Under the pieces are notes generated by a model, which searched no databases, had not been told where the DNA came from, and was given only the letters and a program-made list of their open reading frames with translations. Shown in pieces: positions 1 to 11,600 of a stretch of 64,000 nucleotides of DNA (the first letter of the stretch is position 1; every line of letters starts with the position of its first letter). A program made the translations under genes and the position numbers. The DNA comes from JANXQG01 sp963719885. GTDB taxonomy: Bacteria; Planctomycetota; Planctomycetia; Pirellulales; Thermoguttaceae. The stretch is from the NCBI GenBank assembly GCA_963719885.1, contig CAVRDP010000024.1:222464-286463 (forward strand), written 5' to 3'.

Positions 1-91
1 GCGCCGGCGCAGCGGTCTCGGACCCCACCTCGCTCGCCGAGGTGGTGAACGAGGCTGGGGAGCTAACGCGCGGCGCTAACCCGGGCGAGCC

Positions 92-264
92 GGGTGGCAT
101 GCCTTCACGCGGCCGTTAGGGACGTGGAACAACAAGAAGACTTCGCCGGCCGCGGGTAGGCATGTTGCCTCGCCACGCGCCTGGAAGAACATGCCTACCC
201 GCGGCCGGCTGCGTTTTTCCTGTTGTTCCAGATTTTTTGGCGGCCGCGTGAAGGCATGCCACCC
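92..264. repeat. Nested ~173-bp palindrome (REP/MITE-like element)
   Basis: Three nested inverted repeats share one centre. The outer arms 92-115 and 241-264 are exact complements (24 bp, containing GGCATGCC). The middle arms 125-134 and 221-230 match over 10 bp (TGGAACAACA), with partial pairing further in. The inner arms 145-166 and 188-209 match over 22 bp around a 21-nt loop. No reading frame in it resembles a protein. Shorter relatives with the same GGCATGCC ends occur at 23719-23829 and 63236-63312, so this is a dispersed intergenic element. The upstream 38-91 is related to the element at 3967-4020. Confidence 0.8.
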
Positions 265-280
265 TCGCAAGTGTCCGGGT

Positions 281-488
281 GGGGTCGTGCGCGCCGACGT
301 GCTTGCGCGCTAGCCGTCCAGCCTCCTTCACCGACCCGGGCGAGCCGGGTGGGGTCGTGCGCGCCAACGTGCTTGCGCACTAGCCGCCCAACCTCCTTCA
401 CCAACCCGGGCGAGCCGGGTGGGGTCGCGCCCGACGTGCTTGCGGCGCTAGCCGTCCAGCCTCCTTCACCAACCCGGGCGAGCCGGGT
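281..488. repeat. Three tandem ~70-bp repeat units
   Basis: Units begin with GGGGTCG at 281, 351 and 421, and a fourth partial unit begins at 489, giving periods of 70, 70 and 68 bp. Each unit runs through a GTGCTTGCG block, a TAGCCGTCCAGCCTCCTTCA block and the small palindrome CCCGGGCGAGCCGGG. The TAGCC...TTCACC part recurs at 3999-4020, and its complement resembles 45-75. The units are non-coding as far as I can see, and are of the same dispersed family as the hairpins nearby. Confidence 0.8.
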
Positions 489-729
489 GGGGTCGCGCCA
501 CCCGAGGCAAAGGAAAATCGTGTTACGGATTCTTTGCGCAAAACACACCGAACTTTAATTGCCTCGTCACACTCGCCTAGCGCACTTCTGCTACGCTGCC
601 CGTTTCGTTTTGCGCTTCTCCACTGAGCCGCCGTGCAAGGCCGCAACCGTCGACAAGGGCGGCTGGCAAAATATCGGCGCAAACGGCGGCCTCAACGACA
701 GATCGACCATGCCCTGAAAGGAACAATAC
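489..729 (+). promoter_or_regulatory. Upstream region of the S53 protease gene
   Basis: After the repeat block this stretch has less biased composition and contains no convincing gene. It must hold the promoter of the protease gene, but I could not pick a -35/-10 pair with confidence. A clear ribosome binding site AAAGGA lies at 717-722, seven bases before the ATG at 730, and fixes that start. Confidence 0.4.
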
Positions 730-3700
730 ATGCGAGTCAAGGAACTTGGGATCGCCTTGCTGCTGTCGGCCGCAATGGCCTCTGTCGTGCGCGCGCAGAC
801 CGCAACCGTACCGATTATCGCCACGCCGGTAGCGGCGCCGCAACCAGCGGATGTGAACGGCACGTCCAACCCACCTTTCACTCCCGGACAGATCCAGCAG
901 GCCTATGGGCTGAATTTGATCCAGTCGGGCAGCACCGCCAGTGGGTTGGGCCAGACGATTGCCATCATCGACGCCTATAACTACCCCAACGCCGTCTCGG
1001 CCCTCAATACCTTCAGCAGCGAGTTCGGCCTGCCGCAAGTTAACGCCGGAGGGCCGACTTTCACGGTCCTCAACCAATCGGGCGGCACCACCCTGCCGGG
1101 AACCGATCCGGCCGGCCCGTACCCGGCAAGCAACTGGGAATTCGAAGAGGCCCTGGACATCGAATGGGCGCATGCCATGGCCCCCAACGCCAACATCGTT
1201 CTCTATGAGGCTACCAACAATTCCAACGCGAATCTTTTCGCAGCCGTCAATACTGCCAAGAACAACGCGGCCGTCGCCGTCGTTTCCATGAGCTTCGGCA
1301 GTGGGGAGTATAGCGGCGAGACGTCCAACGATTCGACTTTCACCACGCCCGCCGGCAGGCTCGCGGCTAACCCCAAACAAGGAATGACCTTCGTCGCTGC
1401 GACGGGCGACAGCGGCGCCCCGGGCAATTATCCGGCCTTTTCGCCCAACGTGGTCGCCGTCGGCGGCACCTCTCTGTATCTGACCACCAGCCTCTCCTAC
1501 AGCAGCGAGTCGGCTTGGAGCGGCAGCGGCGGCGGGACCAGCAGCATCGAGTCGAAACCATCCTACCAAATAAGCTACGGAACACTCCACGGCGGCCTCC
1601 TCGCCAATACAACCAGCCGCGCTACGCCCAACGTCTCCTTCGACGCCGATCCCAACACGGGCGTCTACACCTACGATCCTTACAACGGCGGTTGGTTCCA
1701 GATTGGCGGCACCAGCCTCTCGGCGCCCTGCTGGGCCGGCCTGATCGCCGACGCCGACCAGATTCGCGTGGCCGCCGGCAAGGGCACGCTGGACGGCGCT
1801 TCGCAGACCCTGCCCGCCCTGTACAGCCTGTCCAGCAGCGACTTCCACGACGTTACCACCGGCAACAACGGCTTTGCGGCGGGCCCTGGATACGACCTGG
1901 CGACCGGCCTGGGCACGCCGGTCGCCAATAAACTGGTTCCCGATCTGGCGGCCTATGGCGTATCGCCGGCCACGATCAGCCTGGGCAGCGTCGTAAACGC
2001 CAGGGCAATGTCGGGCGTTGCGGGCACCTTCGGCGCAACCGTGACGAACTCCGCGGCCAGCGGGTCCAATAACCTGAACTACACTCTTGCCGCGGCAGTC
2101 CCCAGCGGCAGCGGCAGCGCCACGCTGGGAACCGTCAGTCCCGGGTCGGACAGTCTCGCTTCCGGCGCAGAGCGACGCCAACACGGTCTCCGCCACCTCG
2201 ACCAACCTGGGCCTCAACACGATCACCTTCACCGCCAGCGATCCCAATGCCTCCAACAGCCCGCAAACGATCAATGCCACGCTGACGGTGGTCGCCAACC
2301 GCTTGGTCACGGCCACGCCGGTGAGCTTCGGCATCCTCCATGCCGGACAGATGCCCGCCGGCAGTTACTCGACGACGCTTTCCACGGCCGGCGACAACAA
2401 CCACTACACGGCGGTCACCGTGCCCGGCGGCAGCGACGGCCTGGTCACCGTCCAAGGCACCTCGACGGTTTTCAACAGCAACGGCCAGTCGGAGACCCCG
2501 CGGTGACTGCCGGGGCTTTCAATACGGCCGGGCTGATCAACAGCACGATTCCCCTGGCGACCGTGGGCCAGGGGCTAGCCGGCGAGTCGCCCATCCCCGT
2601 GCAGGTCTCTTACACGGCCACGGTCTTCTCCGGCTCGGCCAGTTGGACGGGCAGCGCGGGCAGTTCCTGGGGCACGAACGGGAGTTGGCAGGACACGCAG
2701 GCCGCCGGCGTTCAGGTAGCGCCGGGTCAATTCGCCGGCTACAGCGACACGGCCGTGCTCAACGATTCGGCCGGCGGCAGCCGTTCGATTACCCTGGACG
2801 GGGCCTCGCCGCAGCTCAGTTCGCTCGTGTTCAGCGCAACGCAGAGCGGCTATTCCGTCGGCCCGGGCACGGGGGGCACGCTGCAATTCAGCAACGGCGC
2901 GGGCACGGCAACCCTCTTGGTGACCGCCGGCAGCCAGACGATCTCGGCGCCCATAGCGTTTTCCGGCAACGGGGCGATCAATCTGGCCGCCCAGACCCAG
3001 TTGACGGTCTCCGGCAACGTGAGCGGCGGGCCGACCGTGGCCAACGACGGCATGCTCATTTTTAGCACCGCAGCGCAGACCGTGGGCGCAATCACGGGCA
3101 ACGGCGCGCTGGATGTGACCGGCGGGGCGACAATCACTGCGGCGAGTGTCGCCCAGAATTCGATCGAGATCGATGCCGGCGCCAAGCTGGCCCTCACTGA
3201 GGCGCATACGGCAGTTGTGAGTACGGCTAACAGCTTGTCAATTGCCGGCGCGACCGGCGACTGGACGGGCGATTTGGACGTGGGCGCCAGCGGGATTACG
3301 CTCAGCAACGCCACGCTTGCCGAGGCTGCGACTGTGGCCAATGAGCTCAAAGAGGGATACTCAGGAGGCACCTGGGCCGGCGCGGGCGGCATCACTAGTT
3401 CGTTCGCGAACACACATCAGGGCGCGGCGTCGGTCGGGGAATACTACAGCTCTACCGCCCAGACCCTGAAAATCGCGGCGGCGATCCCCGGCGATTGCGT
3501 CCTGAGTGGTCAAGTTACCGCCTCCGACCTGAACACGGTAGAGGCACATCTTGGGGCGTCCATTACAGCCGGCGAGAATTGGCAGTCCGGTGACTTCACC
3601 TACTCAGGCCAGGTGACCGCCGCCGACCTGAATACAGTGGAACAGCACCTGGGGGCCAGCTTCCCGGCGGTGGAGGTCGGGGGTCTAGTGCAGTTCGACG

Positions 3701-3840
3701 CCGTCGTTGGTGTTCCGCAGGCCATCGCTGCCGGCACCGTGGCGCCGGTTCCGGAGCCTGGAACGCTGGCCTTGCTGGCCGCCGGCCTGGCGGTGGCGGG
3801 TATCGCAGCGGTGCGTCGCCGTGCCAAGCATGCCGGCTGA
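730..3840 (+). CDS. Secreted S53 (sedolisin-like) protease with PATR, dockerin-like and PEP-CTERM regions
   Basis: A signal peptide (first ~24 residues, ending ...VVRAQ) is followed by a peptidase S53-like domain at about residues 40-410. Visible motifs are EALDIEWAHAMAP (the Glu/Asp part of the catalytic site), ATGDSGAPG, and GGTSLSAPCWAG around the nucleophile serine. A beta-rich linker and PATR-like sequence follow, then two dockerin-like repeats (GDCVLSGQVTASDLN near residue 920 and a second copy about 40 residues later), and finally VPEPGTLALL, a hydrophobic helix and RRRAKHAG, which is the PEP-CTERM sorting signal. Two frame breaks, near 2165 and near 2497, cancel each other: between them the true protein continues in another frame (a run including NTVSATSTNLGLNTITFTA). 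Start supported by AAAGGA at 717-722. Exosortase substrate is inferred from the tail. No PEP-CTERM protease substrate can be named. Confidence 0.85.
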   Translation: MRVKELGIALLLSAAMASVVRAQTATVPIIATPVAAPQPADVNGTSNPPFTPGQIQQAYGLNLIQSGSTASGLGQTIAIIDAYNYPNAVSALNTFSSEFGLPQVNAGGPTFTVLNQSGGTTLPGTDPAGPYPASNWEFEEALDIEWAHAMAPNANIVLYEATNNSNANLFAAVNTAKNNAAVAVVSMSFGSGEYSGETSNDSTFTTPAGRLAANPKQGMTFVAATGDSGAPGNYPAFSPNVVAVGGTSLYLTTSLSYSSESAWSGSGGGTSSIESKPSYQISYGTLHGGLLANTTSRATPNVSFDADPNTGVYTYDPYNGGWFQIGGTSLSAPCWAGLIADADQIRVAAGKGTLDGASQTLPALYSLSSSDFHDVTTGNNGFAAGPGYDLATGLGTPVANKLVPDLAAYGVSPATISLGSVVNARAMSGVAGTFGATVTNSAASGSNNLNYTLAAAVPSGSGSATLGTVSPGSDSLASGAERRQHGLRHLDQPGPQHDHLHRQRSQCLQQPANDQCHADGGRQPLGHGHAGELRHPPCRTDARRQLLDDAFHGRRQQPLHGGHRARRQRRPGHRPRHLDGFQQQRPVGDPAVTAGAFNTAGLINSTIPLATVGQGLAGESPIPVQVSYTATVFSGSASWTGSAGSSWGTNGSWQDTQAAGVQVAPGQFAGYSDTAVLNDSAGGSRSITLDGASPQLSSLVFSATQSGYSVGPGTGGTLQFSNGAGTATLLVTAGSQTISAPIAFSGNGAINLAAQTQLTVSGNVSGGPTVANDGMLIFSTAAQTVGAITGNGALDVTGGATITAASVAQNSIEIDAGAKLALTEAHTAVVSTANSLSIAGATGDWTGDLDVGASGITLSNATLAEAATVANELKEGYSGGTWAGAGGITSSFANTHQGAASVGEYYSSTAQTLKIAAAIPGDCVLSGQVTASDLNTVEAHLGASITAGENWQSGDFTYSGQVTAADLNTVEQHLGASFPAVEVGGLVQFDAVVGVPQAIAAGTVAPVPEPGTLALLAAGLAVAGIAAVRRRAKHAG

Positions 3841-3966
3841 TTGGGGGCGCAACACTCCGGACCCCACCTCGCTTGCGGTTTGGCGATTTAGTCGAAAAAC
3901 TCCTCCCGCCCCGGTGGGGCAAGCCCAGCAGGCGGCGGGATAAATCGACAGCCCGCTTGCCGAGGT

Positions 3967-4020
3967 GGTGAACCAGGCTGGAGAGCTAACGCGCGGGGTA
4001 GCCGTCCAGCCTCCTTCACC
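3967..4020. repeat. Imperfect hairpin of the dispersed repeat family, between convergent genes
   Basis: Arms 3967-3988 and 3999-4020 pair at 18 of 22 positions around a 10-nt loop. The left arm resembles bases 44-66 and the right arm matches the tandem units at 281-488. Bases 4045-4071 repeat the outer arm of the palindrome at 241-264 with a small change (GGGGCATGCCACCC). The whole 3841-4081 gap lies between the ends of two convergent genes, so it may also act as a transcription end on both strands. No T-tract is present. Confidence 0.6.
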
Positions 4021-4081
4021 GGCCCTGCTGCGGCGACTTTGTGACGGCCGCGTGAAGGGGCATGCCACCCACATCGGGAGG

Positions 4082-5457
4082 TCATTTTTCGGCCGTCGCT
4101 ACGCGACGCGCAGAAAGCGTGCAACGCTTTCGTCGCCGCCAAGCTCCGGCTGCCAGGCAACAAATCGCAGCGGTGGCCAGGCTTGCCAGCGTGCCCGGTT
4201 CCGGGAGCGGCGCGACAGTTGATGCCGAGCCGGCCACATCGCGGCCCTCCATGGGCGAGCCCGTCACGGTCGGATCGAAGGTGAACGGCCCACCGGCGCC
4301 GACGATCAAGCTCGTCCCCTCGGGTATGCCGCCGTTGGTCGTGCTTAGCGTGCCGCCGCTGACGATCGTGCCGCCCGTGTAGCTGTCCGAGCCCTCGAGA
4401 ATGAGGGTGCCGGGGCCGGTCTTGGTGAGCGGACCGCTGCCGCTGAGGCGTCCGGACAAGGTCGCGCCGACCGACGAGGCAGCGACGCCGGCGGCCGGAT
4501 CGGCGTCGACCGTCAGCGACCCGCTCAAGGCCAGCGGGACGGAAATCGTCTGCCGCCCGGCATCGATCGTGATCTGTGCCGTGCTGCTCAAGCTCAGCAG
4601 GCCCGTCGTGCCGGGCGTGAGCTGGAGCGTGTAGGCATTGGTGCTGGTGAACCACAGCGAGCCGACATTCTGGGTGCCGCTAATGCTCACCGTGCCTCCC
4701 GCCCCGACCCCGATACTGCCCTGCGAATTGCCGAAGGTTGCCGTAGTGCCCAAGCCCGGCGCCACGCCCGAAGACCAATTGCTCGCGGTATTCCACAGCG
4801 CACCGGTCCCGCCGGACGGGCCGCTCCAATCGTCCTCGTTGTTGACGATCTGCACTTTATCAAGAGTTTCGTTTCCCATTCCATTGGCATAAACGACCGA
4901 GCCAAGCGCGTCGTTGGCAGTGCTGCCAAGCGGATCCCGCGAATTCCCGAAATCGGCAGCCGTGAGGCCGGTGGGCAGCGTGGCAAGCAAGTACGTTCCG
5001 GCCGGAAGAGTGTAATGGTTGTTGGAACTCGGGCCGACAAAGGTCATGTTATTGCCAATCCCGATACCGGAATAGCTACTGCCGGACCAACCGTTGCCAT
5101 TGATGCCGTTCACGGGGTCGGCCTCCAAAGTTCCCACCGCGTTGATAACCTGCAACGTGCCGGCCGGGGCGAAGTAAGCGCCCTGATTGAAATTCGCGGT
5201 GAGGTATGGCGCGACATTGTTCGCGTTCGTGCCGGCGAAGTAGATCTCAAAATTCCACAACCCCAACGCTTGGGTCTTGGTGGCCCAGGTCGAGTCCTGG
5301 ATCAAGTCCAACGCGCCCGTGGCAGCATTGTAAGCGACCTCCTCGCCCCGGGCCTGCCCGGCGGAGAGGACAATCACAGCCATCGCGGCAAAGATCGCGG
5401 CGGGGTTGCGCCCGCTAGCAGGCCTCGATCGATCATTTCCGCAAACCAGCAAGCCAT
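4082..5457 (-). CDS. PEP-CTERM surface protein with short PATR block
   Basis: After a signal peptide (core MAVIVLSAGQARGEE) comes a ~200-residue domain shared with two neighbours on the same strand (marks: GALDLIQDSTWATKT, LGLWNFEIYFAGTNANN, DPVNGINGNGWSG, LPAGTYLLATLP, SVVYANGMGNETL). A PATR block follows, with DWSGPSGGTGALWNTASNWS, the strand repeat LTKTGPGTLILEGSDSYTGG and the FTFDPTVTG end piece. The tail is LPEPGTLASLATAAICCLAAG plus RRRKR, a PEP-CTERM signal. The longest frame begins at 5497, but aligning its DNA with the paralogue at 16567 shows the homologous ATG at 5457 (MACWFAEMIDRGL) and one missing base near 5420 (CTAGCGGGCGC against CAAGCGCTGCGC). I take 5457 as the real start. 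Confidence 0.8.
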
Positions 5458-5639
5458 CTCTAATTCCTAGGGGGCGACAAGTTCGAATTCGGCGCAATCC
5501 GGGGCCAAGCAGCGATCTTCGCGAAAGTCCTCTGTTCCATGATAACCCGGCCTTCGCGGAGGTGCAAAGTCTTTTTCGTAGCGACGTCGTAATGCCCGCG
5601 GCTTGCCCGGGGGATGGTTACGTTCCTTGCCTCGTGCTG

Positions 5640-8600
5640 TTAGGGCCTGTCGCCGTGGGGCGATGTTTGGCCACGACAAGCCGCGCCCCGGCGTCGCCGC
5701 CAGGCGCCGGCTGCCAGGCCGCCAATCGCGGCGGCCGCCAGGGTGGCGAGCGTGCCGGGTTCGGGGACCGGCGCGGCGGTTGAGGCCGCGCCGCCAACGG
5801 CGCCGGCGTCCATCTGCGGCGCCGTCATGGCTGGATCGAAAACAAACGTCCCGCCGGCGCCGACGGTCAAGCTCGTCCCGTTGTCTAGGGCGCTGGCGGT
5901 GGTGACCAAGAGCGTGCCCGCGTCAACCATTGTGCCGCCGGTGTAGCTGTCCGAGCCGCTGAGAATCAGCGTGCCGGGGCCGGCCAACGTCAGCGATCGC
6001 GTGCCGCTTTGACCGATCGAGCCGGTAATCGACAGGCTGGCGCCGGCCGAAGGCGTCACGGTGAGGCTGTCCGCCAGGGTCAGCGGGGCGGAGATCGTTT
6101 GCGTCCCGCCGGTCACGCTGATCGTGGCGCCGCTGCCGGAATTGTTCATGGTCAGGCCGTTGGCCCCGCTGCCGGTGAGGGTGCAGGCCGCCACAATCAC
6201 GCCGGACGAATTGCCGAACTGCAAACTGCCCAGTATCACCGGCTCGTCCAGCGTGATCGTCGCCGCCGTCGTGGAGGGATTGAGCACGGCTGGCACCCCC
6301 GCCGCGTTCGGCGCGCCGCTGGTCCAGGGGCCGGTGCTCCAGCTTCCGCTGGATCCGGTCCAAGTGGACGGCCCGGTCACGATCGGCGTGACCGTCAGGC
6401 TCTCCGCGGTCGAGGACTTGACCAGCGCGAGATTGTAGCTGTTCCCGTTGAGGTTGATCGTGCTTGCCGACAAGTTGAAGATGCCGCTGCCGCTCCAGCC
6501 GCCGGCGTCGGAAATGAGCGTATAGCTGGTCGCGGTCGAGATGGCGAAGCCCGAGCCAATTCCCGAAATATTGACGGTATTCGTTCCGGAGAGGGCTGTC
6601 GCCTTGCCACTGTTGTTCAGCAGCAATTCGTCCGTGCCCTGGACGGGGTCGAGGGAGAGATCGAAGTCCAGGGTTGCCGAGCTCAGCGTGCCGGCCGTGG
6701 CCTGGAGAATGTTGGTGTACCCATCCGTCAGGTTGAGGATTGAACTGGGGGTCAGGTTCAGCGCGCCGCCGATCGACGCCGTGCCGCGGTTGGCGGTCAA
6801 GGCCGTGCCGAAGGCGGCATCGCTTCCCACCGTCACGAGACTGCTCGCCAAGTAGCCGCGGGGACCGAGCAGGAGTTGGCCTCCGCTGATCGTCGTGGAA
6901 CCGCCGTAGGTGTTGCTGCCGAGAAGGGTCAGCGTGCCCGCGCCGATCTTCGCCAACGACGCGCCGCTGCCGGTCAAAATGCCGCCGTAGGTGGTCGTGG
7001 CGTTGTTATTGCCCACCGAGAGGGCAAGGTTGCCCAGGGCCAGGGTGCCGGAGGCCCCCTGCAAGCCGCCGAAGGTGGCGGCGGTGAGCGTGCCGAAGCC
7101 GAGCGTGCCCGTGCCGCTGGTGTCGAAGGTACTGCCGGCTAGGGCCGCCGCGTTAGCCAACACGAGGGAACCGCCGCTGACCAGGGTCGTGCCGCTGTAG
7201 GTATTACTGCCGGCCAGGGTCAGCTTGCCCGTGCCGATCTTCACGAGCGACCCCTTGCCGGTCAACGTGCCGCTGCAGGTCGTCGAGCTGTTGTTGTTGC
7301 CTACGGAGAGCAGAACTGCGGCGGACGAGGCGTTGGCAAGCGCCAGGGCGCCGGACGACGCCCCCTGCAAGCCGCCGAAGGTGGCGCTGCTGAGCGTGCC
7401 GAAACTGAGCGTGCCCGTGCCGCTGGCGTCGAAGGTGCTGCCGGCCAGGGCGGCCGAGTTCGCCAGCACGAGCGAGCCGCCGCTGACCAGGGTCGTGCCG
7501 CCGTAGCTATCGCCGTTGGCGAGGGTCAGTGAGGCTGTGCCTCCGCTGCCGCCGGTCATCGTCAACGACCCGCTGCCCAGCAAAGCCCCGCTGTAGGTCG
7601 TCGCAGTGCCGTTGTAGCCCACGGTGAGCGAAACGCCCGCGGACGCGGTGTTGCTCAACGTCAGCGAGCCGAACGCGGCGCCCTGCAAGCCGCCGAAGGC
7701 GGCGCTGCCGAGCGTGCCGAAGCTGAGCGTGCCCGAGCCGCTGGCGTCGAAAGTGCTCATCCCCAGGGCAGCCGAGTTGGCCAGCACGAGCGAACCGCCG
7801 CTGACCAGGGTCGTGCCCGTCCAGGTAATGAAGCTATTGCTAGAGGACTCATAGGTCGGGGGGTTGCCGGCGAGCGTCAGCCCGCCGCTGCCGACCTTCG
7901 TCAGCCCGCCGCTGTTGGAGGGGTCCAGGGCATGACCGAAGGTCACGTTTTGGCCGTTGGTGTCGATGGAGATCGCGCTTGTGCTTTTCTCGATATATTG
8001 AGAACAGTCGCTGGCGGTGTTGTTGTTGCTGGCGGTGAACTGGAGCGTGCCGCCCGCGAAGATGATATATGCGACGTTGCTCAGGGCCAGGGCATTGGCA
8101 TTGGCCAGACTGAGTTCACCGCCGGCAATCGTCGTCGTACCGCCGAAGCCGCCGTAGTTATTGGCTCCGGCCAGGGTCAGCCTGCCGCTGCCGACCTTCG
8201 TCAGCGAGCAGTAGTTGCCGGACAATGCCCCGGAGAACGTGGTTGACTTCCCGTTGTTGCCGACCGTGAGGGCGATGGTGTAGGGATAGGTATTATTGGT
8301 GACATTCAGAGAGCTGGTCGACGATCCCTGCAATCCGCCGAGCGTGGCGCCGGAAAGCGCGCCGAAGTTGAGGGTGCCCGTGCCGCTGCTGTCGAAGGTG
8401 CTCATCGAGAGCGCGGCCGGGTTGGCCACAACCAGCGAACCGCCGCTGACGAGGGTCGTGCCCGTGTAGTTATCGCTGCCGCCGAGGGTCAGCGTGCCGC
8501 TGCCGATCTTCGTCAGCGACCCGCTGCCGGTCAAAATGCCGCCGTAGGTCGTGGAAGCGCCGTTATAGCCCACGCTGAGGGCAACGCCGGCGGAGGAGGT

Positions 8601-11600
8601 GTTGTTGAGCGTCACCGTGGCGGGGTTGAAGGGGTTGTTCTGGTTTTGCAGCCCGCCGAAGGTGGCAGCGGTGAGCGTACCGAAGCTGAGCGTGCCCGAG
8701 CCGCTGGCGTCGAAAGTGCTCATGAGCAGGGCGGCCGTGTTGGCCAGCACGAGCGAACCGCCGTTGACCAGGGTTATGCCAGTGAACGTATTGCTGCCGC
8801 CGAGGGTCAGCGTGCCGCTGCCGGTGTTCGTCAGGCCGCCGCTGTTGGAGCTCGCCAGGGCATGGGCGAAGACCACGTTCTGGCCGTTGTTGTCGATGGA
8901 GATTGCGGCGGGGCTGCCCACGATCCGGGCGGAATAGTCGGTGGTGTTGCTGGCGGAGAACTGCAGCGTGCCGCCGCCGAAGGTGATATTTCCGCTGCCG
9001 GCCAGGGCCGCGGCATTGGCCAGGCTGAGCACGCCGCCGCCAATCGTCGTCAGGCCCCCGAAATTGTCGCTGCCGCCCAGAGTCAGCGTGCCGGTTCCGA
9101 TCTTCGTCAGCGACCCGCTGCCGGTCAAAATGCCGCTGTAGGTGGTCGTGGCGTTGTCGTTGCCCACGGACAGGGCAACAGCGGCGGGCGTGCTGTTGGT
9201 GAGCGTCAGGGTGCCCGAGCCGCCCTTCAAACCGCCGAAGGTGGCGGTGGTGAGCGTGCCGAAACTGAGCGTGCCCGTGCCGCTGGCGTCGAAGGTGCTG
9301 GCGGAGAGGGCGGCCGAGTTGCCCAGCACGAGCGAACCGCCGCTAATCAGGGTTACGCCGCTATAAGCGTTGCTGTTGCCGAGGGTCAGCTTGCCGGCGC
9401 CGATCTTCGTCAGTCCGCCGGAATTGGATGCCGCCAGGGAGCTGCCGAAATTCACGTTTTGGCCGTCGGTGTCGATGGAGATTGCTCCCGTGCTATTGAG
9501 GATATTGGCGGAATAGTCCGGAATGCTGCTGGCGTTGTACTGCAGCGTGCCGCCGGCGAAGGTAATCGTGCCACTGCTGGGCAGGGCCGTGGCATTGCCC
9601 AGGCTGAGCACGCCGAGGTGAATGGTGGTCGTGCCGCTGTAGCCGTTGGACGCGGAAAGGGTCAGCGTGCCGGCGCCGATCTTCGTCAGGCCGCCGGTGT
9701 TGGAGCTCGCCAGAGGGCTGCCGAAGGTCACACTTTGGCCATCGGTATCGATGGAGATCGCGCCGCTGCTGCTCACGATTTTCGCGGAGTAGTCGGGGAT
9801 GTTGCCGGCTGCGTACTGCAGCGTGCCGCCGCCGAAGGTGATGCTGTTGATCCCGCTGGGCAGGGCCGCGGCATTGGCCAGGCCGAGCACGCCGCCGTTG
9901 ATGGTCACCGTACCCGTGTAGTTGTCGCTGCCGCTGAGCGTCAGCATGCCCGCGCCGATCTTGCTCAGCGAGGCAGCGGCGCCGCCGGTTAGACTGCCGC
10001 TGTAAGTCGTGGGACTGCCGTTGCCGCCCACCGTGAGGGCCAGGCTGCCTAGGGCCAGGGAGCCGGATCCCTGCAAACCGCCGAAGGCGGCGGCGGTGAG
10101 CGTGCCGAAGCTGAACGTGCCCGTGCCGCTGGTGTCCAAAGTGCTCATCGACAGGGCGGCCGAGTTGCCCAGCACGAGCGAACCGCCGCTAATCAAGGTG
10201 ACGCCGCCGTAGGCATTGCTGGCGGCGAGGGTCAACGCGCCGCTGCCGATTTTCGTCAGGCCGCCGACGTTGGACGCCGGCAAGGAGCTATTGAAGGTCA
10301 CGCTTTGGCCGTCGGTATCGATGGCGATCGGGCCCGTGCTGCCCACGATCTCGGTGGAATAGTCGGGAATACTGCCGGCTGCGTACTGCAGCGTGCCGCC
10401 GCCGAAGGTGATATTTCCGCTGCTGGGCAGGGCCGCGGCATTGCCCAGGCTGAGCGTGCCGCCGTCGATGGTCGTCGTGCCGGTGAAGCCGTTGGACACG
10501 GAGAGGATCAGCGTGCCGGCGCCGATCTTCGTCAGGCCGCCCGTGTTGGAACTCGCCAGGGCGGTGTTGAAGGTCACGTTTTGGCCATCCGTGTCGATGG
10601 AGATCGCGCCGCTGCTGCTGACGATCCGGGCGGAATAGTCGGGGATGTTGCCGGCTGCGTACTGCAGCGTGCCGCCGCCGAAGGTGATATTTCCGCTGCT
10701 GGGCAGGGCCGCGGAATTGGCCAGGCTGAGCTCGCCGCCATCGATGGTAGTCGTGCCCGTATAGCTATTGCTGCCGCCGAGGGTCAGGATGCCCGCGCCG
10801 ATCTTCGTCAGCGACCCGCCGCCGCTCAATAGCCCGCTGTAAGTCGTGGAACTGTTGTCGTTGCCCACCGAGAGGGCGACGCCGGCGGGCGCGAGGTTGT
10901 TCAGGGCCAGGATGTCGAACAACGTCCCCTGCAATCCGCCGAAAGTGGCGCTGGTCAGCCCGCCGAAGCCGAGCTTGCCCGCGCCGTCGAGGATGACGGT
11001 GCTGTCGGACAGGGCGGCCGGGTTGGCCAGGACCAGCGAACCGCCGCTGATCAGGGTCGTGCCGCCGTAGGTATTGGCGTTGGCGAGGGTCAGCGCGCCG
11101 CTGCCGATCTTCGTCAGCGACCCGCCGCTGCCGGTCAAAATCCCGCTGTAAGTCGTGGAGCTGTTGTTGTTGCCCACCGAGAGGGCCACGGCGGAGGACG
11201 CCAACGCGGCATTGCTCAGCGCCAGGGCGCCCGACGACACGCCTTGCAGCCCGCCAAAGGTCACGCTCGTGAGCGTGCCGAAGCTGAGCTTGCCCCCGCC
11301 GCCGGCGTCGAACGTGCTCATGGGCAGCGCGGCCGAGTTGGCCAGCAGAAGCGTTCCGCCGCTTAGCAGGGTCACACCCGTGAAACTGTCGCTGCCGCCG
11401 AGGGTCAGGGTGCCCGTGCCGGTCTTGGTCAAGTTCAGGGAGGCCGTCGAGCCGTCGCCGATCGTGCCGCTGAAGGTGGTCGCGGTGTTGTCCGAGCCGA
11501 CGGTGAGGGTGCCCGCAGTCGAGCTGCCGTTTTGCAGGTTCCCTCCGCCGCTGAGGTTGGCGATGGAGAGGTTGAAGCCGTTCAACTCGGCCGTGCCGCC

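Noticed and set aside
281..488. CRISPR-like array
   Set aside because: Units are contiguous 70-bp tandem copies without unique spacers, and no cas gene is present.
577..2334. 585-codon open frame on the minus strand opposite the S53 protease gene
   Set aside because: Composition is that of a shadow frame (Arg/Ala/Gly-rich, no motif), while the plus strand has clear protease motifs, signal peptide and RBS.
8646..9992. 448-codon plus-strand frame inside the giant PATR gene
   Set aside because: It repeats with the period of the PATR array on the other strand and shows no family likeness; a mirror of the repeats.
6880..11420. Repeat-rich region as a mobile element or satellite
   Set aside because: The repeats are codon-phased and encode regular PATR strands over their whole length.
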